A stretch of DNA of 64,000 nucleotides from Lachnospira pectinoschiza (GCF_900103815.1 NZ_FNHZ01000004.1:62001-126000), one strand, 5' to 3'; positions 47,940 to 58,827 are shown, counted from the stretch's first letter. The notes: generated by a model from the sequence alone, not told the origin. Numbers and translations: made by a program.

Positions 47940-49145
47940 ATGAATATACTGATTTTAGATCATAAGAGTTTTGGAATTGAAGATTTAAAGGAAGCCCTAA
48001 AAAGAATGGGCCACAGCTACAAACTCATATCAGACCCAGCCATAAGAGACAGGGTAGATGAAGGCTTTAAGACTCGTTTCCTTACAGAGTGCGAGAAAAG
48101 CCACTACGACTGCGCCTTTAGCTTTAATTACTCTCCTCTAATTTCTAATTGCTGCAATTTAATAAATCTGCCTTATGTGTGCCTGATTTATGACAGTCCC
48201 CAGATAAATACATTTTCATATACCATAATCAACCCTTGTAATCACATCTACACCTTTGATAGTGCCGATTACTTCCGCTTTGCAGACCAGGGTATAAAAA
48301 CAATTAAATACATGCCCCTTCCTGTAAATGTACATAGGCTTGATAAGCAGCTTGGAAGCCCTTATGATAAGACTTCCGAGTCCACAACTAATATCACTCA
48401 TCCAAACTATAGCGCCGACATTTCCTTTATTGGCTCTATGTATAACGAGAAGCACAACCTCTACGACCGCCTAGTAAAGGCTGGGATTAATGACTACACT
48501 AGGGGCTATCTTGAGGCCATTATGGATGCTCAGGAAAAAGTTTATGGCAGCTTCTTTTTAGAAGACTTAATTACAGGACCAATTCTAGAAGAAATGCTAG
48601 ATAAGATGGAAGTTCAACAAAACAAGGACGGAGTGGAAACTGTAAGCTATGTCTATGCCAATTATTTTTTGTGCAGGAAGCTAGCAAACAAGGAACGCAC
48701 CCATATTTTACAAGCCCTTGATAGGAGTCTTGCTAAGAAATACAAGGTAAGTCTCTATACCCATAATCCTGTGGATTTTCTTGAAAATGTGCACACTTTC
48801 GGACCTGTGGACTATTACGACCATATGCCACACATTTTTAGGCAGACAAAGATAAATCTTAATATCAGCCTTAGAAGTATAAGGTCAGGAATCCCTCTTC
48901 GATGCATGGATATCCTAGCTTCTAAGGGCTTTTTGATGTCTAATTATCAGGAAGATTTTTTAAGGCACTTTATAGACGGCGAGGATTTATGCCTCTATGA
49001 TTCTAAAGAGGATTTATTAAGAAAATGTAACTACTACCTAGAACACGACGACAAAAGAGAAGCTATGGCGCTCTCTGCCTATGAAAAGGTAAAGGAAAAC
49101 CACAGCTACGAAAAGATTCTAAATTTAATTTTCCAAGATTTATAA
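47940..49145 (+). CDS. DUF3880/CgeB-like glycosyltransferase, copy 2
   Basis: 401 aa, paralogue of the gene before it. The N-terminal half starts MNILILDHKSFGIEDLKEAL. The marks ADISFIGSMYNEKH (about 160-173) and TKINLNISLRSIRSGIPLRC then DILASKGFLMSN repeat those of copy 1. Length and domain order are alike, while sequence between the marks is well diverged, so the duplication is old. Probably co-transcribed with copy 1. Sugar specificity unknown. Confidence 0.8.
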   Translation: MNILILDHKSFGIEDLKEALKRMGHSYKLISDPAIRDRVDEGFKTRFLTECEKSHYDCAFSFNYSPLISNCCNLINLPYVCLIYDSPQINTFSYTIINPCNHIYTFDSADYFRFADQGIKTIKYMPLPVNVHRLDKQLGSPYDKTSESTTNITHPNYSADISFIGSMYNEKHNLYDRLVKAGINDYTRGYLEAIMDAQEKVYGSFFLEDLITGPILEEMLDKMEVQQNKDGVETVSYVYANYFLCRKLANKERTHILQALDRSLAKKYKVSLYTHNPVDFLENVHTFGPVDYYDHMPHIFRQTKINLNISLRSIRSGIPLRCMDILASKGFLMSNYQEDFLRHFIDGEDLCLYDSKEDLLRKCNYYLEHDDKREAMALSAYEKVKENHSYEKILNLIFQDL

Positions 49146-49146
49146 T

Positions 49147-49191
49147 AGGGATTTGTAAAAGCATCCTTTCTTAGGGCTGCCTACAAATCCT
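49147..49191. terminator. Hairpin between convergent glycosyltransferase genes
   Basis: GGATTTGTA and TACAAATCC pair across about 24 bases, in the 45-base gap between convergent genes. It lacks a strong T-run, so efficiency is uncertain. Confidence 0.5.
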
Positions 49192-50294
49192 TAGTTCATC
49201 CCAAACATAGCCTCCACCCTATCTTTATAGTTAAAGGCTTTCTTTATAATCTCAAGGCCATTTTCAATGACCTTTTCTCTTACGCTATCTTCTTTAATGA
49301 GGAAGCTCGCTTTAGCTAGAAGTTCTTCGCTATTATTAAAGCAGATAATATCTTCATCTGGTCTAAAATATTCATAAATTTCTGGTTGGAAATTAGAAAG
49401 CACCAAACCGCCACAGGCAATAATATCAAGAACTCTTAAAGGGATTCCCGTCTCAATACAGCTAAGACTAACATTTAGATTGATCTTAGAATTCCTAAAG
49501 ATTTCCGGCATTTTAGTACTATAGTCTATATAACCACCCATGTAAGTATTCTTTAATTCTTGCATCTCATCCTTTGAAAAAAGGGCAGTTTTAAACCTAG
49601 ACTCTAAAAGCATTAAGGCAAGAAGACGCTGCCTCTTTGTGGCCTCCCTGCTAAGTAGGTAGTAGATTTGCTCCTTACTAATCTCCCCATTTATCTTTTC
49701 CAAAAGTTCATTATTTATGCAGTCATTAAAGATATTTCCACCATTTAACTGGCACTGAAATTCCACAAGGCCATCAAGATAACCTCTTAAATTTTGACTT
49801 AAGGGTCTACTAAAGTCCTTATATTCTGACACATACATAGAGCCTACAAAGGATATATCATATGTATAGACTGGATTTTTAAAGGCAACATCCCTAATCT
49901 TTGTTGCAAGTGGCAGGTGATATACATTTTTATAACCTGCCTCTAAAAGCCTGTTAGTATAGGCCCTATCAAAGATGAAGCTGCGGTTGAAGTCGTAATT
50001 TAGCCCCTCTAAATTCCTAGTTTCAAAGGGCACGCTGTGATTCCAGTTTATATAGAGAATATCCTTATTTAGGCTTTTAATGGCCTCGGCAATAATAGAG
50101 GAATAATTTATTGAAAAAACATGACTAAAGTTTCCTTTAAGCAGCTTCTCCCTTGTAATCTCAAAAAGCCTTTCATCCTCATTCCAATCCTTTGGAAGAT
50201 AATAAAAGGCCTCATAATCGTAATTTAATTCTTTAAAAGTTTCCTCCACTTCAGACTGCATAAAAGCATTCCATTTAAAAAGCAGAATTTTCAT
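49191..50294 (-). CDS. DUF3880/CgeB-like glycosyltransferase, copy 3
   Basis: 367 aa, third paralogue, on the minus strand at the end of the Maf-neu operon. It has YDISFVGSMYVSE (about 148-160) and SKINLNVSLSCIETGIPLRV then DIIACGGLVLSNFQ. Starts MKILLFKWNAFMQSEVEETF. It lies 20 bases after the DUF4422 gene, so it is co-transcribed with nonulosonic acid synthesis and Maf, which ties the family to flagellin glycosylation. Confidence 0.8.
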   Translation of the reverse strand: MKILLFKWNAFMQSEVEETFKELNYDYEAFYYLPKDWNEDERLFEITREKLLKGNFSHVFSINYSSIIAEAIKSLNKDILYINWNHSVPFETRNLEGLNYDFNRSFIFDRAYTNRLLEAGYKNVYHLPLATKIRDVAFKNPVYTYDISFVGSMYVSEYKDFSRPLSQNLRGYLDGLVEFQCQLNGGNIFNDCINNELLEKINGEISKEQIYYLLSREATKRQRLLALMLLESRFKTALFSKDEMQELKNTYMGGYIDYSTKMPEIFRNSKINLNVSLSCIETGIPLRVLDIIACGGLVLSNFQPEIYEYFRPDEDIICFNNSEELLAKASFLIKEDSVREKVIENGLEIIKKAFNYKDRVEAMFGMN

Positions 50295-50314
50295 ATTCTC
50301 CCCACTTTCAAAAG

Positions 50315-51484
50315 CTATATTTTTCCCTCTTCCATAAGTTCAAGATGAATTCTAATAAAGTCATTCGTCCAGCGCTTAAGACGCTTACTTTTTTGACAAA
50401 TTGCCTCCACCACAAAGGCGCTAGTATGAGTCTTTTCAAAGTAGCCCTTAAAACCCTCATAATAGGCGTTTTTCTTCATGGTCTTTAAGCCCATTAAGCC
50501 ATCGTCATCCCCGATGCCAAGAGACTCCTCAAGGATTTCCTCCACCTTTTTAAAATGCTCAATAAGCACATTCAGGTCATCACTATAATCAAGAGCTCCC
50601 TTCATGGCAATATTTTTCTCCGCATTAAGGACATCAAGAATGCTTGCAATAATTGTCATGCTATTAGTCAAATCAGAATCCTTTAAATTAAGGTCCGGCC
50701 TAGTTTCAAGCACCTTATAGAAGAGCTCCTTGGCCTCCTCAATTTGGTGTAGCTTAATTAGCTGGCTAACTGCAAGTCTAAGCTCCCTAGTTTCTGCCTT
50801 CTCATCCGTAATTAAAACTCTGTGGGACTTAACCTTTAGATTATTTTTGAAAATGTATATATTTAGCAAGGCTTCCCCTAAAAAGCCAAAGATTCTAAGG
50901 TGGTAAAGATCTGTAAACTTAGTGTAATCAATGCGATTTGACATGCCAAAAAGAATGGCAAAGGCCCAATTACAATAGTCATCAAAGGTCTCTTTTTTAC
51001 AAACCATTAAATTGCCAATATAAGAGCTTTTAGACTTCATAACCTCTCTAAAGGCAATGTAATCCTCTGGGAAATTTTCCTTGATGTAATTCCCCATTTC
51101 ATCAAGAATCTCCACATTATTAGCCCTTGCAAAGGCCTCTCTAAAATTCATATTAGAAAGCTTATTCTCATAAGAGACAATCATGTCGTATTCTTTCAAT
51201 TCTTCATCAAAAACCGCCGGGTCTATGATTTTCTTATTGTCATCAATAAAGTAGCGTCTGTAGTGACAAATTCCTATATTTTCATTAGAATCCAGGTTTT
51301 TCCAGAGCCAATAAACCCCCGACAATTCGCCGTATAAAAAATTAAGACCAGAAATATTATCCCCTGTGTCATCGCCAATATAGCCTAAATCTTCACTTTT
51401 CTCCCTGCCCACATGAATAGGAACATAATCCTTATTCTCTGGTGGATTAAATTTTTTATGGGTCATAACATAAACCTTAGCCAT
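50315..51484 (-). CDS. DUF4422 protein, probable glycosyltransferase
   Basis: 389 aa. Residues 1-235 form the DUF4422 domain: MTHKKFNPP near the start, VGREKSEDLGYIGDDTGDNIS, and the ENIGICHYRRYF block (about 68-80), seen in sugar polymer loci and predicted to be a GT-A-like transferase. The remaining 150 residues are helical (LIKLHQIEEAKELFYKVLETRP) and unlike the usual domain, possibly TPR-like. It lies between the two-domain transferase and copy 3, spaced by 12 and 20 bases. Confidence 0.75.
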   Translation of the reverse strand: MAKVYVMTHKKFNPPENKDYVPIHVGREKSEDLGYIGDDTGDNISGLNFLYGELSGVYWLWKNLDSNENIGICHYRRYFIDDNKKIIDPAVFDEELKEYDMIVSYENKLSNMNFREAFARANNVEILDEMGNYIKENFPEDYIAFREVMKSKSSYIGNLMVCKKETFDDYCNWAFAILFGMSNRIDYTKFTDLYHLRIFGFLGEALLNIYIFKNNLKVKSHRVLITDEKAETRELRLAVSQLIKLHQIEEAKELFYKVLETRPDLNLKDSDLTNSMTIIASILDVLNAEKNIAMKGALDYSDDLNVLIEHFKKVEEILEESLGIGDDDGLMGLKTMKKNAYYEGFKGYFEKTHTSAFVVEAICQKSKRLKRWTNDFIRIHLELMEEGKI

Positions 51485-51496
51485 AACTTCTCCCCT

Positions 51497-53437
51497 CTAG
51501 TCTAGATTTTCAAGAATATCCTCAAACTCCTGAACTCTTTTCTTCCAACTGTGATTAGCCTTAACATTTTCATAGGCATTATTAGTTATCCTAATTCGCT
51601 CCTCTTTATTGCTTAGATAATACCTAATCGTCTCTGAGAGATCCTCTAGCTTATCTAGCTCATAAACTATTAGCTCCTCCTTGTCCTTAAAGTTCTCCTT
51701 TAAAGCTTTTGAACTATCCGTCACGCACAAGCTGTTATTAAACATAGCGTTAAAGATTCGCTCCGATAGGCCATCCTTGTGCCATGCGAAAATGTTAAGA
51801 CTTATCTTAGATTTCGCATAGACCTCAAGGGCCTCGTTATAGTTTAGTTCCTCGTGAATAATGAGCTTCTTGTAGTCCTTTAAAACCGGAGATTTCCAGC
51901 TATTTCCAAAGACATGAATCGTAAGGCCATCATCAAGGAGTTTTCTAATAACCTTCTCCCTATAATAAGCACTTACAAGCCTTGCCACCGGCCAGAGATG
52001 ATGCATGGTTACTAGCCTTTGCTTTCTATCATTATAGATTTCATGAGTATATTCATCCTCTCTAAAGAGCTCATCAATAGCCTTTTTATAGGCCTTGTCA
52101 TAGCTAAGAGAAGAGTCCTTTCTTAAGATTCTTAGCATAGCATTGGCAATAATTCGCTCTCCCTTTGGCAATTTGTAAAAAGAAGACATAAGACTTCTAT
52201 AGTCTGTGAAACTGCCAAGAAAGCTTAGGTCGTATTCCCTATTTTCATCAATATCTATGTCCTTAGCCACTCCCTTTAGGCTCTTTGCCCTCTTGCCTCC
52301 GGGATACCAGATAAAGGAATCCTTAACAGAGTTAAAGTTTGACTTGGCAAATTTTGCATAGTCCCCATCGCAAGCTAAGCAGTAGAACCTATCCACCACA
52401 AACATCAGTAGATAGCTTATATAAAGTGGATGGTCGAAAATGTTAATAAACTTCGGACAATCCAAACTATTAATATTTAACTTATTAGGATCTACATCAG
52501 AAAAGATGCCCGACTGAATGCCTAGCACCGCACTAATATGCATTTGCCTTGCCTTATATATAAGGTCTCTTTTGTGGCCATTAACCACAATAGCTGCCCT
52601 ACCACTAGCCTTGCAGGCCTCATAGAATTCCCTAGTGAAGCTCTCTAGCACATCAATGCAGACATATTCATAGTCATTTACGATTAGAATTGGATCGTAT
52701 TTTGACATTATCTTTTTAAAATATTTCTCATCCCCTAAGATACCAAAAAGGATATTTTCAAACTCCTTTTCCTGTTCAAAGGTAATGGCCCAGTTAGCTT
52801 TACGAATCAAGGCCTGATTCCAGAGCTTATGCTTAGTTAAATAATCCTTAAACCTAATAAGGCAGTAAGCATAAGTCATAAAGTCCTCTTTAAAGATAGG
52901 CTTTGACTCGAAGTTTGAAAATTTAGCTACAAAGGCATATTTTGAAAGAAAAGGTGCATATTCCTTAAGTCTAGTAAGTAACTCGTACTCCTCTGCTGAC
53001 TGTAGATATTCATTAAAGCCCCCTAAGGTCTTTATGCTTTCCACCTGCACCACAAGGCCTGATAGTCTTGAGGCCGTTAGCATAATTATTCTTTCAAAGC
53101 TGTAGTTTTCCACAGGGTTAGACTCAAAGTCCGACATTTTTTCACAACTAGATAGAAGTTTTAACCAATCCTTCTCATAGTAGTCCTCAACAAAATCACT
53201 ATCCCTTACAAAGCTTACATATTCTGTAGAGACATATTTTAGGGCCTTATTCTTAGCCTTAGCGTAATTGTCAATTTCCTCATCATCCCAGATGCCAATT
53301 AAGCTCAAGTTAAGTAAAGGCGCCTCGTTTATTAACTCATTCGCCTTTTTCTTTACATTTTCAAGATAATCATAATCATTGACAATAACTACCATTGTCA
53401 CTAGTGCTTTTGACTTATTAAGCTCTATCCAGTTCAT
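51497..53437 (-). CDS. Two-domain glycosyltransferase with C-terminal CgeB-like domain
   Basis: 646 aa. The N-terminal part (1-190) resembles a GT2-like nucleotide-sugar fold (VTMVVIVNDYDYLENV, then ALKYVSTEYVSFVRDSDFVED) without a clear DXD catalytic motif. A middle region (about 230-430) resembles the N-terminal half of CgeB-like enzymes with YDLSFLGSF, and the C-terminus has SKISLNIFAWHKDGLSERIF, where the paralogues have a GIPLR motif. So it is a fusion of a GT2-like module and a divergent CgeB-like enzyme. The start has a modest site, GGGTAG. Part of the Maf-neu operon. Confidence 0.72.
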   Translation of the reverse strand: MNWIELNKSKALVTMVVIVNDYDYLENVKKKANELINEAPLLNLSLIGIWDDEEIDNYAKAKNKALKYVSTEYVSFVRDSDFVEDYYEKDWLKLLSSCEKMSDFESNPVENYSFERIIMLTASRLSGLVVQVESIKTLGGFNEYLQSAEEYELLTRLKEYAPFLSKYAFVAKFSNFESKPIFKEDFMTYAYCLIRFKDYLTKHKLWNQALIRKANWAITFEQEKEFENILFGILGDEKYFKKIMSKYDPILIVNDYEYVCIDVLESFTREFYEACKASGRAAIVVNGHKRDLIYKARQMHISAVLGIQSGIFSDVDPNKLNINSLDCPKFINIFDHPLYISYLLMFVVDRFYCLACDGDYAKFAKSNFNSVKDSFIWYPGGKRAKSLKGVAKDIDIDENREYDLSFLGSFTDYRSLMSSFYKLPKGERIIANAMLRILRKDSSLSYDKAYKKAIDELFREDEYTHEIYNDRKQRLVTMHHLWPVARLVSAYYREKVIRKLLDDGLTIHVFGNSWKSPVLKDYKKLIIHEELNYNEALEVYAKSKISLNIFAWHKDGLSERIFNAMFNNSLCVTDSSKALKENFKDKEELIVYELDKLEDLSETIRYYLSNKEERIRITNNAYENVKANHSWKKRVQEFEDILENLD

Positions 53438-53446
53438 TTAACTACC

Positions 53447-54148
53447 CTATTTCCTTCCTAGTGCGCCAAGATAATAATTAACAACTGCAATATCTTCATA
53501 ATCATCCACATCTACTGAGTGGGTTCTATCCATAATATAGCCTTGTTCATTGTCATTAAGGCTGGTATCCTTTGTAAGCTCTTCAACTTTATTTATATAA
53601 ATTGCACCATTTACCTTATAGAAAGTTGGCATATCCTGCCTTCTCATGGTGCTTGTGCCCTCAATTAAGTTTACTAACTTTCCGCTCTCGTCAAATTTTC
53701 TCATAAGAATTGGAGATTCTAAAACCTCTGAAACTGAGGCTAGTCCCTTCTCTCCATTATTCACAAAGGTCTTTAGGGCCCCTGCAATATCTGAGGCATT
53801 ACGAAGTGGGGAAGTGGCCTGAAGTAAAACCACATAGTCATATTCTCTCCCCATGTTTTTTAACATAGTAATGGCATGCAGGACAGCATCTATGGACTTT
53901 GCCTTATCTCCTGCTAACTCCTCTGGCCTCATAAAGGGAACTTCTGCTCCCGCCTTTGTGGCAGCTTTTGCAATAGCCTCGCTATCTGTTGATACCACCA
54001 CTGCATCAATATAATCACAGCTAAGCGCCTCGTGGATTGTGTAAGCAATCAAGGGCTTTCTGTTGATTTTTAAAATGTTTTTATTTGGAATTCCTTTACT
54101 TCCTCCCCTAGCTGGAATTAATGCCAAAACTTTCTTACCATTAATCAT
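53447..54148 (-). CDS. neuA: CMP-nonulosonate cytidylyltransferase
   Basis: Activates a nonulosonic acid with CTP to give the CMP-sugar donor. 233 aa with the nucleotide-binding ALIPARGGSKGIPNKNI (9-25) and SLNDNEQGYIMDRTHSVDVDDYEDI near the C-terminus carrying the metal-binding acidic residues. Length fits bacterial NeuA/PseF/LegF. The product could be CMP-sialic, CMP-legionaminic or related acid. It lies 16 bases after neuC. Confidence 0.85.
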   Translation of the reverse strand: MINGKKVLALIPARGGSKGIPNKNILKINRKPLIAYTIHEALSCDYIDAVVVSTDSEAIAKAATKAGAEVPFMRPEELAGDKAKSIDAVLHAITMLKNMGREYDYVVLLQATSPLRNASDIAGALKTFVNNGEKGLASVSEVLESPILMRKFDESGKLVNLIEGTSTMRRQDMPTFYKVNGAIYINKVEELTKDTSLNDNEQGYIMDRTHSVDVDDYEDIAVVNYYLGALGRK

Positions 54149-54164
54149 AGCTACACCTACCTAA

Positions 54165-55316
54165 CTAGTTAATATTCCTATCTATAAAATGTTTCTGAAT
54201 ATCAAATTTCCATATACTATCTGATCTTAGAATCTCCATAAATTTTCCCCTAGAGTCTCCAAGACCAAAGTCATTTCTTGTTATCTTATAATCCCCTATT
54301 TTTTCTATAGCCTCTAAAATCTCTTCCCTATCTTCACTGCAATGCTGTACATTAGAGTCTTTAAGGCTATATCTATTAGTTTGTCTGCTGCCAAGATCTA
54401 TGGCAGGTACCCCGTAAACGCTAGTTTCCCTAACTCCCGCAGAAGAATTACCAATCATAAATTCTGCATTTTTTAAAAGGGTCAAAAAGTACTCAAATCT
54501 AATAGATGGATAGACTTTAAAATGTCCGTTTTTTTCAAGTCTTCTATATTCATTAAGAATAAGTTCTGAACCAAAGTCATTGTTTGGATAAATGACCACG
54601 TAATTTTTCCCCGACTCCATTAAAGCATCTACTAAATTTTTTATCTTCCAATGTAAATTTTCATGGTCTGTTGTAACCGGGTGATACATGCAAATCCCGT
54701 AGTCCTCAAAAGGAATGTCATATCTAATTTTTACAAGATTTAGACTTGGCAAATCCTTTGATAACATTACATCAATGTCTGGAGAGCCCATAATAAAGAT
54801 TCTATCCTCTTCCTCTCCTAATTGAAGTAGTCTCATCTTTGCATCTTCATTGGAAACTAGATGTATGTGAGCAAATTTTGAAATGGCATGTCTAATGGAT
54901 TCATCAATTGTGCCCGATAGCTCGCCCCCTTCAATATGGGCCACTCTAATATTTTTTAGAGCTCCCACAATTGCCCCTGCTAGGGCGTCATTTCTATCTC
55001 CGTGCACCACGATTAAATCCGGGTCCACATGGCTTACATAATTGGTAAAATTACAAATTACGCTACCAAGGTCATAGCTCATATCACCTGTATTTCCCTG
55101 AGAAAAATCCACATAGACATTGCTATATCCATCCTTTAAAACCTCTCTATAAGTAGAGCCTAAGTTCTTCACTAGATGCATACCCGAAACATAGACATAG
55201 GCTACAAAAGAGGAAGATTTTTCCACCTCTGAAATAAGTGCTTTAATTTTTCCATAATCCGCTCTTGTCCCCGTTACAAAAACGATTTTCTTTTGACATT
55301 TTTCCATTTGCTCCAC
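54165..55316 (-). CDS. neuC: UDP-GlcNAc-type 2-epimerase, hydrolysing (NeuC/LegG)
   Basis: Releases UDP and inverts C2 to give the N-acetylmannosamine-type precursor. 383 aa with FVTGTRADYGKIKALI (12-27), DLIVVHGDRNDALAGAI and HIEGGELSGTIDESIRHAISK, and the NSSAGVRE active-site segment. It could use UDP-GlcNAc (giving sialic acid) or UDP-diNAc-bacillosamine (giving legionaminic acid). The genes that make bacillosamine are not in this window, so the two cannot be separated. Confidence 0.85.
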   Translation of the reverse strand: MEQMEKCQKKIVFVTGTRADYGKIKALISEVEKSSSFVAYVYVSGMHLVKNLGSTYREVLKDGYSNVYVDFSQGNTGDMSYDLGSVICNFTNYVSHVDPDLIVVHGDRNDALAGAIVGALKNIRVAHIEGGELSGTIDESIRHAISKFAHIHLVSNEDAKMRLLQLGEEEDRIFIMGSPDIDVMLSKDLPSLNLVKIRYDIPFEDYGICMYHPVTTDHENLHWKIKNLVDALMESGKNYVVIYPNNDFGSELILNEYRRLEKNGHFKVYPSIRFEYFLTLLKNAEFMIGNSSAGVRETSVYGVPAIDLGSRQTNRYSLKDSNVQHCSEDREEILEAIEKIGDYKITRNDFGLGDSRGKFMEILRSDSIWKFDIQKHFIDRNIN

Positions 55317-55376
55317 CCATTTTAGTCTTTCCTACTAGTTTCTCTAAAACCTAGCCATAAGCTAGAAACTCTAGTC

Positions 55377-56429
55377 TTACTCGATCATGTCCCAAGTTAG
55401 CTGACAATCATTTTCAATATCCATCATCGCCCTTTTCCCAAGAATCCCTTCATAATCCTTAGCTTTGATTTCCCCAGTTCCAGGTCTCTTTACCCAGAGA
55501 TTTTCCTTAGTAAATATCTCTCCTTTTTTAACCGGCTTAATAGTTACACAAGTTGCAAAGGCAAAATCAATGGTTACTTGTTCCTCCTTTGCCGCCTCCT
55601 TTTTTCCACCAAGCATTAAAGGAATAGTCTTAGCCGCCTCAAGTAAATTCCTTAACTCTCCTTCATCCATGGAGCATACTATATCCGGCCCTGTCCTATC
55701 CTTTCTGTCGGTGTAGTGTCTCTCCACTAAATTTGCCCCAAGTGCCATGGCAGCTATGCAGGCATTGTTATTTAGTGTGTGATCTGATAGGCCAATGGGA
55801 ATTTTAGGAAAATGTTTCATCATCTCTTCCATAGCACCTAGCCTTACAAGTCTTGGATCTGTCGGGTAAAGATTTGTAGTATGCATAAGAGCATAACTAA
55901 CTCCATACTTTTCAAGTATATTAACAGCCCTGTCCACAGACTCCATGCTATTCATGCCCGTTGAGACAAGCATTGGCTTACCATATTCTGCTATTTCTTC
56001 AATTAAGGGATAGTTATTTAATTCCCCTGAACCAATCTTAAAGGCACTAACATTAAACTTCTTTAGTCTCCTAGCTGCTGCCCTTGAAAAAGGAGTAGAT
56101 AAAAACACCATGCCTAACTCTTCTGTATAGCGCTTTAATTCTAGCTCCTCCTCTTCATTTAGAGCGCAACGCTTCATAATTTCATATATGGAAACGTCTG
56201 CATTGCCAGGAATAACCTCCTTTGCCCTATGGCTCATTTCATCTTCTACTATGTGGGTTTGATGCTTTATTAGTCTAGCTCCAGCCCTTTTAGCAGAAAG
56301 CACCATTTCCTTAGCCACTTCTAAACTACCCTCATGATTAATTCCAATTTCAGGGATAACTAAGACCTGTTCTCTTTCATCTCCCCCAATAGTTATATCC
56401 CCAATTTTAATTTGCTTTGTAGATCTCAC
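55377..56429 (-). CDS. neuB: Nonulosonic acid synthase (NeuB/LegI)
   Basis: Condenses the ManNAc-type sugar with phosphoenolpyruvate. 350 aa: TIM-barrel domain with [18 protein letters not shown] (about 26-43), [15 protein letters not shown] and [24 protein letters not shown], then a C-terminal SAF domain (about 285-345, [21 protein letters not shown]). The apparent start is a GTG at 56429 inside the last codons of maf, a 23-base overlap with GGGGAT upstream, pointing to translational coupling. Confidence 0.88.
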   Translation of the reverse strand: MRSTKQIKIGDITIGGDEREQVLVIPEIGINHEGSLEVAKEMVLSAKRAGARLIKHQTHIVEDEMSHRAKEVIPGNADVSIYEIMKRCALNEEEELELKRYTEELGMVFLSTPFSRAAARRLKKFNVSAFKIGSGELNNYPLIEEIAEYGKPMLVSTGMNSMESVDRAVNILEKYGVSYALMHTTNLYPTDPRLVRLGAMEEMMKHFPKIPIGLSDHTLNNNACIAAMALGANLVERHYTDRKDRTGPDIVCSMDEGELRNLLEAAKTIPLMLGGKKEAAKEEQVTIDFAFATCVTIKPVKKGEIFTKENLWVKRPGTGEIKAKDYEGILGKRAMMDIENDCQLTWDMIE

Positions 56430-58704
56430 TTAGCTTATCCCCCACTTCCTTGTTAGCCTCTAGCGTACCCTTTAATATATTAATTACAGCATCTAATAGT
56501 TTAACTGGATCATTTCCTTCTGCCTTTTCTTCAAAACCTATAACACTTTCATAGGCTTTCTTTTCTTTTTCCTTAGACCTAATGCTAACCAAATTTTGAT
56601 AGGCATTAGAATTTGCGGCCTCATCCACTTCATGTACCCTGTCAAAAAGTGGTGCAAAATCTACATTTTTACCCGCCACAAAATCCATCTTCGCCTTCTC
56701 TAAATCTGCAATCAAAAGCTTTAATTTCTTATCCTGCTTCTTAGAAAAATCTATATAAGAATAGTTAATATCTAGAATTTCCTCTATCTCCTCTTTACTA
56801 AAGACATTAGGAGCCTCATTTAAAAGCTTAGTAAAATCTATCTCTTTCTTATCTTGTTCTAAAGTCACCATGTCTGATAATTTAGCATTTTCTATTCCAC
56901 GAATTTTAAGACCACCCTCTGTAGAGTTAATAATCTTAGTTTCTCTAAGTCTCTTGCTGCAATCCTCTATCCATTCTGCATAAGCTAAATAATCTGGAGT
57001 AGAATAAACCTCTCCCCCATCATAAGCCTCACATTTAATAAATTGCGGATCAGATAAATCAATATCTCCCTCCTTATAGACATCGCTAGCATGAAACTTC
57101 TTTCCCGTCATAGCAAGGTCCATGCCAACTAGAACAATATTTTCAAAACCTACTAGAGTAGAGTAAAAAATAGCCGAGGTAGCTACAGAGCCACCTGTAC
57201 TAAAAAATACATCCTGCTTATCATATTTAAGAATGAAATATCTAAAATAATCAAAATCAGTTATAAAAAATACTTTCGCCCTATGATCTTTTACCGCAAT
57301 ATTTAAGGCCCCAGCACCTGCGATAGTAGGAATATCCTTTAGTCTGTCATCATCAAAGGTTTCCTTCTTTTTAACAGAATCAATAGTCACGACTAAATCC
57401 GGCACTATTCCATGTTTAAATAGAATTTTTACCGCAGTATCGGAGGCAATAATTATGCCTTTATTTTTCACCTTCTTTAGCTCGTCAACATTTTTATCAA
57501 GAGAAGGACCCGCTCCCACAATGAAAGCTGTCCTATCCTTATATTCTTTTAATGCTGCAACTGCCTCATAAATCGAAGAGTTCTTAATAAAGATTGGCAA
57601 ATTAAGAATAGCATTCTCCACAGAGTTATAGCCTCTTAAAATCTTAGTATTAAGGTTCATAGCGCCCCATTTACTGGCCTTGTGGAATTTCTCGTTATAC
57701 TCTCTTACCTCTTTACTGTAATATCTAAAGCAGTTTGAAATCGCTATAACGGAAGTCACCGGCACCCTTTGAGGAGTAATTATATGTTGAATAATTGCAT
57801 CTAATTTCGTACCATTTATTCCATTTACAAAAATGTAACACCTAACCTTATCTTCCTGCTTTGGCAATTTAAATATATGCATAGCCTTTACAAAAACTTC
57901 CACATCTGGCTCCACGCATATTATTTCGTTATCTTCCTTGCTATTATCAAGAAAAGTTTTTAAGCAGTCACCGTTAGCTAAACCAATTAAGATATAAGCT
58001 GAATCTATTCTATGATTAATAGAATTAAATATAGCAGTTGCCTCTAATTTGCTATCATATCCACTAGGAAGGTAAAAAGTCTCATTATTATCCACAACTT
58101 TTATAGACTTATTCCCACAATAGTCCAAATCTAAACTGTAATTTCTATTAGGATTATCATAAATACTCTCTCTTTCCATCTGATTAATGCTTTCAAGGTC
58201 TGTATAATTAACAAGCTTTTGATTTATTAATTCTCCCTTATAGTTATTTATATATTTAGAGAATTTTTCTATTGTCTTTCCAACATTTTCCTTATTAACT
58301 TCTTCCTCGGCTTTACATTTGTCTGGAAATAAGCAAGTCATTAAGCCCACAAATAAAGAACTATTATATTTACTCATGATTCTAAGATTCTCTTTGAAGG
58401 TTTCTATTAAGTCTTCTCTTTTAAAATCATTTTCTATATCTGACTCAACTCTTTTTTCATCATGAAGTAAACTTAAGAATTCCAGCATTATATCCGCACT
58501 TTTAGAAACTGCACCTTTTTCAAGCTCATTCTTTAAATCCATTACAAGCTGTAAAAATGTACTTCTTTTTACAGGATCTGTGTGAACGCTTGCCACAGCA
58601 TAAAGCTCATTAAAGGCCATATTAAGTTTATTTATAACTTCCTCATCTATTTTTATATTAGTATATAAGCTCTTAGCTAAAGAAAAAATCTCACTCTGTG
58701 TCAT
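56407..58704 (-). CDS. Maf-type flagellin glycosyltransferase (DUF115)
   Basis: Motility accessory factor of 765 aa, expected to transfer a CMP-nonulosonate to flagellin Ser/Thr in the cytoplasm. The central MAF_flag10/DUF115 domain is clear: [20 protein letters not shown] (about 392-411), then [26 protein letters not shown] and [19 protein letters not shown]. The N-terminal 250 residues include a helical region and the [22 protein letters not shown] block common in Maf proteins. The C-terminus is helical. It leads the operon with neuB, neuC, neuA and the glycosyltransferases, behind a sigma-A promoter. Confidence 0.88.
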   Translation of the reverse strand: MTQSEIFSLAKSLYTNIKIDEEVINKLNMAFNELYAVASVHTDPVKRSTFLQLVMDLKNELEKGAVSKSADIMLEFLSLLHDEKRVESDIENDFKREDLIETFKENLRIMSKYNSSLFVGLMTCLFPDKCKAEEEVNKENVGKTIEKFSKYINNYKGELINQKLVNYTDLESINQMERESIYDNPNRNYSLDLDYCGNKSIKVVDNNETFYLPSGYDSKLEATAIFNSINHRIDSAYILIGLANGDCLKTFLDNSKEDNEIICVEPDVEVFVKAMHIFKLPKQEDKVRCYIFVNGINGTKLDAIIQHIITPQRVPVTSVIAISNCFRYYSKEVREYNEKFHKASKWGAMNLNTKILRGYNSVENAILNLPIFIKNSSIYEAVAALKEYKDRTAFIVGAGPSLDKNVDELKKVKNKGIIIASDTAVKILFKHGIVPDLVVTIDSVKKKETFDDDRLKDIPTIAGAGALNIAVKDHRAKVFFITDFDYFRYFILKYDKQDVFFSTGGSVATSAIFYSTLVGFENIVLVGMDLAMTGKKFHASDVYKEGDIDLSDPQFIKCEAYDGGEVYSTPDYLAYAEWIEDCSKRLRETKIINSTEGGLKIRGIENAKLSDMVTLEQDKKEIDFTKLLNEAPNVFSKEEIEEILDINYSYIDFSKKQDKKLKLLIADLEKAKMDFVAGKNVDFAPLFDRVHEVDEAANSNAYQNLVSIRSKEKEKKAYESVIGFEEKAEGNDPVKLLDAVINILKGTLEANKEVGDKLSEIYKAN

Positions 58705-58754
58705 GATTCCTCCATTCGCTTTTATTAAATTTTTAACACGTTTAAACTAACTCT

Positions 58755-58783
58755 ATAATAGCATATAAATAGTTTCTTTTCAA
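58755..58783 (-). promoter_or_regulatory. Promoter of the maf-neu operon
   Basis: Minus-strand TTGAAA (58778-58783), 17 bases, TATTAT (58755-58760), about 50 bases before the maf ATG. No sigma-28 match. Confidence 0.65.
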
Positions 58784-58827
58784 TTAGTTAAAATGTCAGT
58801 AAATCCACTAGTTCTCTAATTAAAGCT

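Noticed and set aside
56407..56429. Frameshift between maf and neuB
   Set aside because: Both proteins look complete. The 23-base overlap fits a GTG start with translational coupling.
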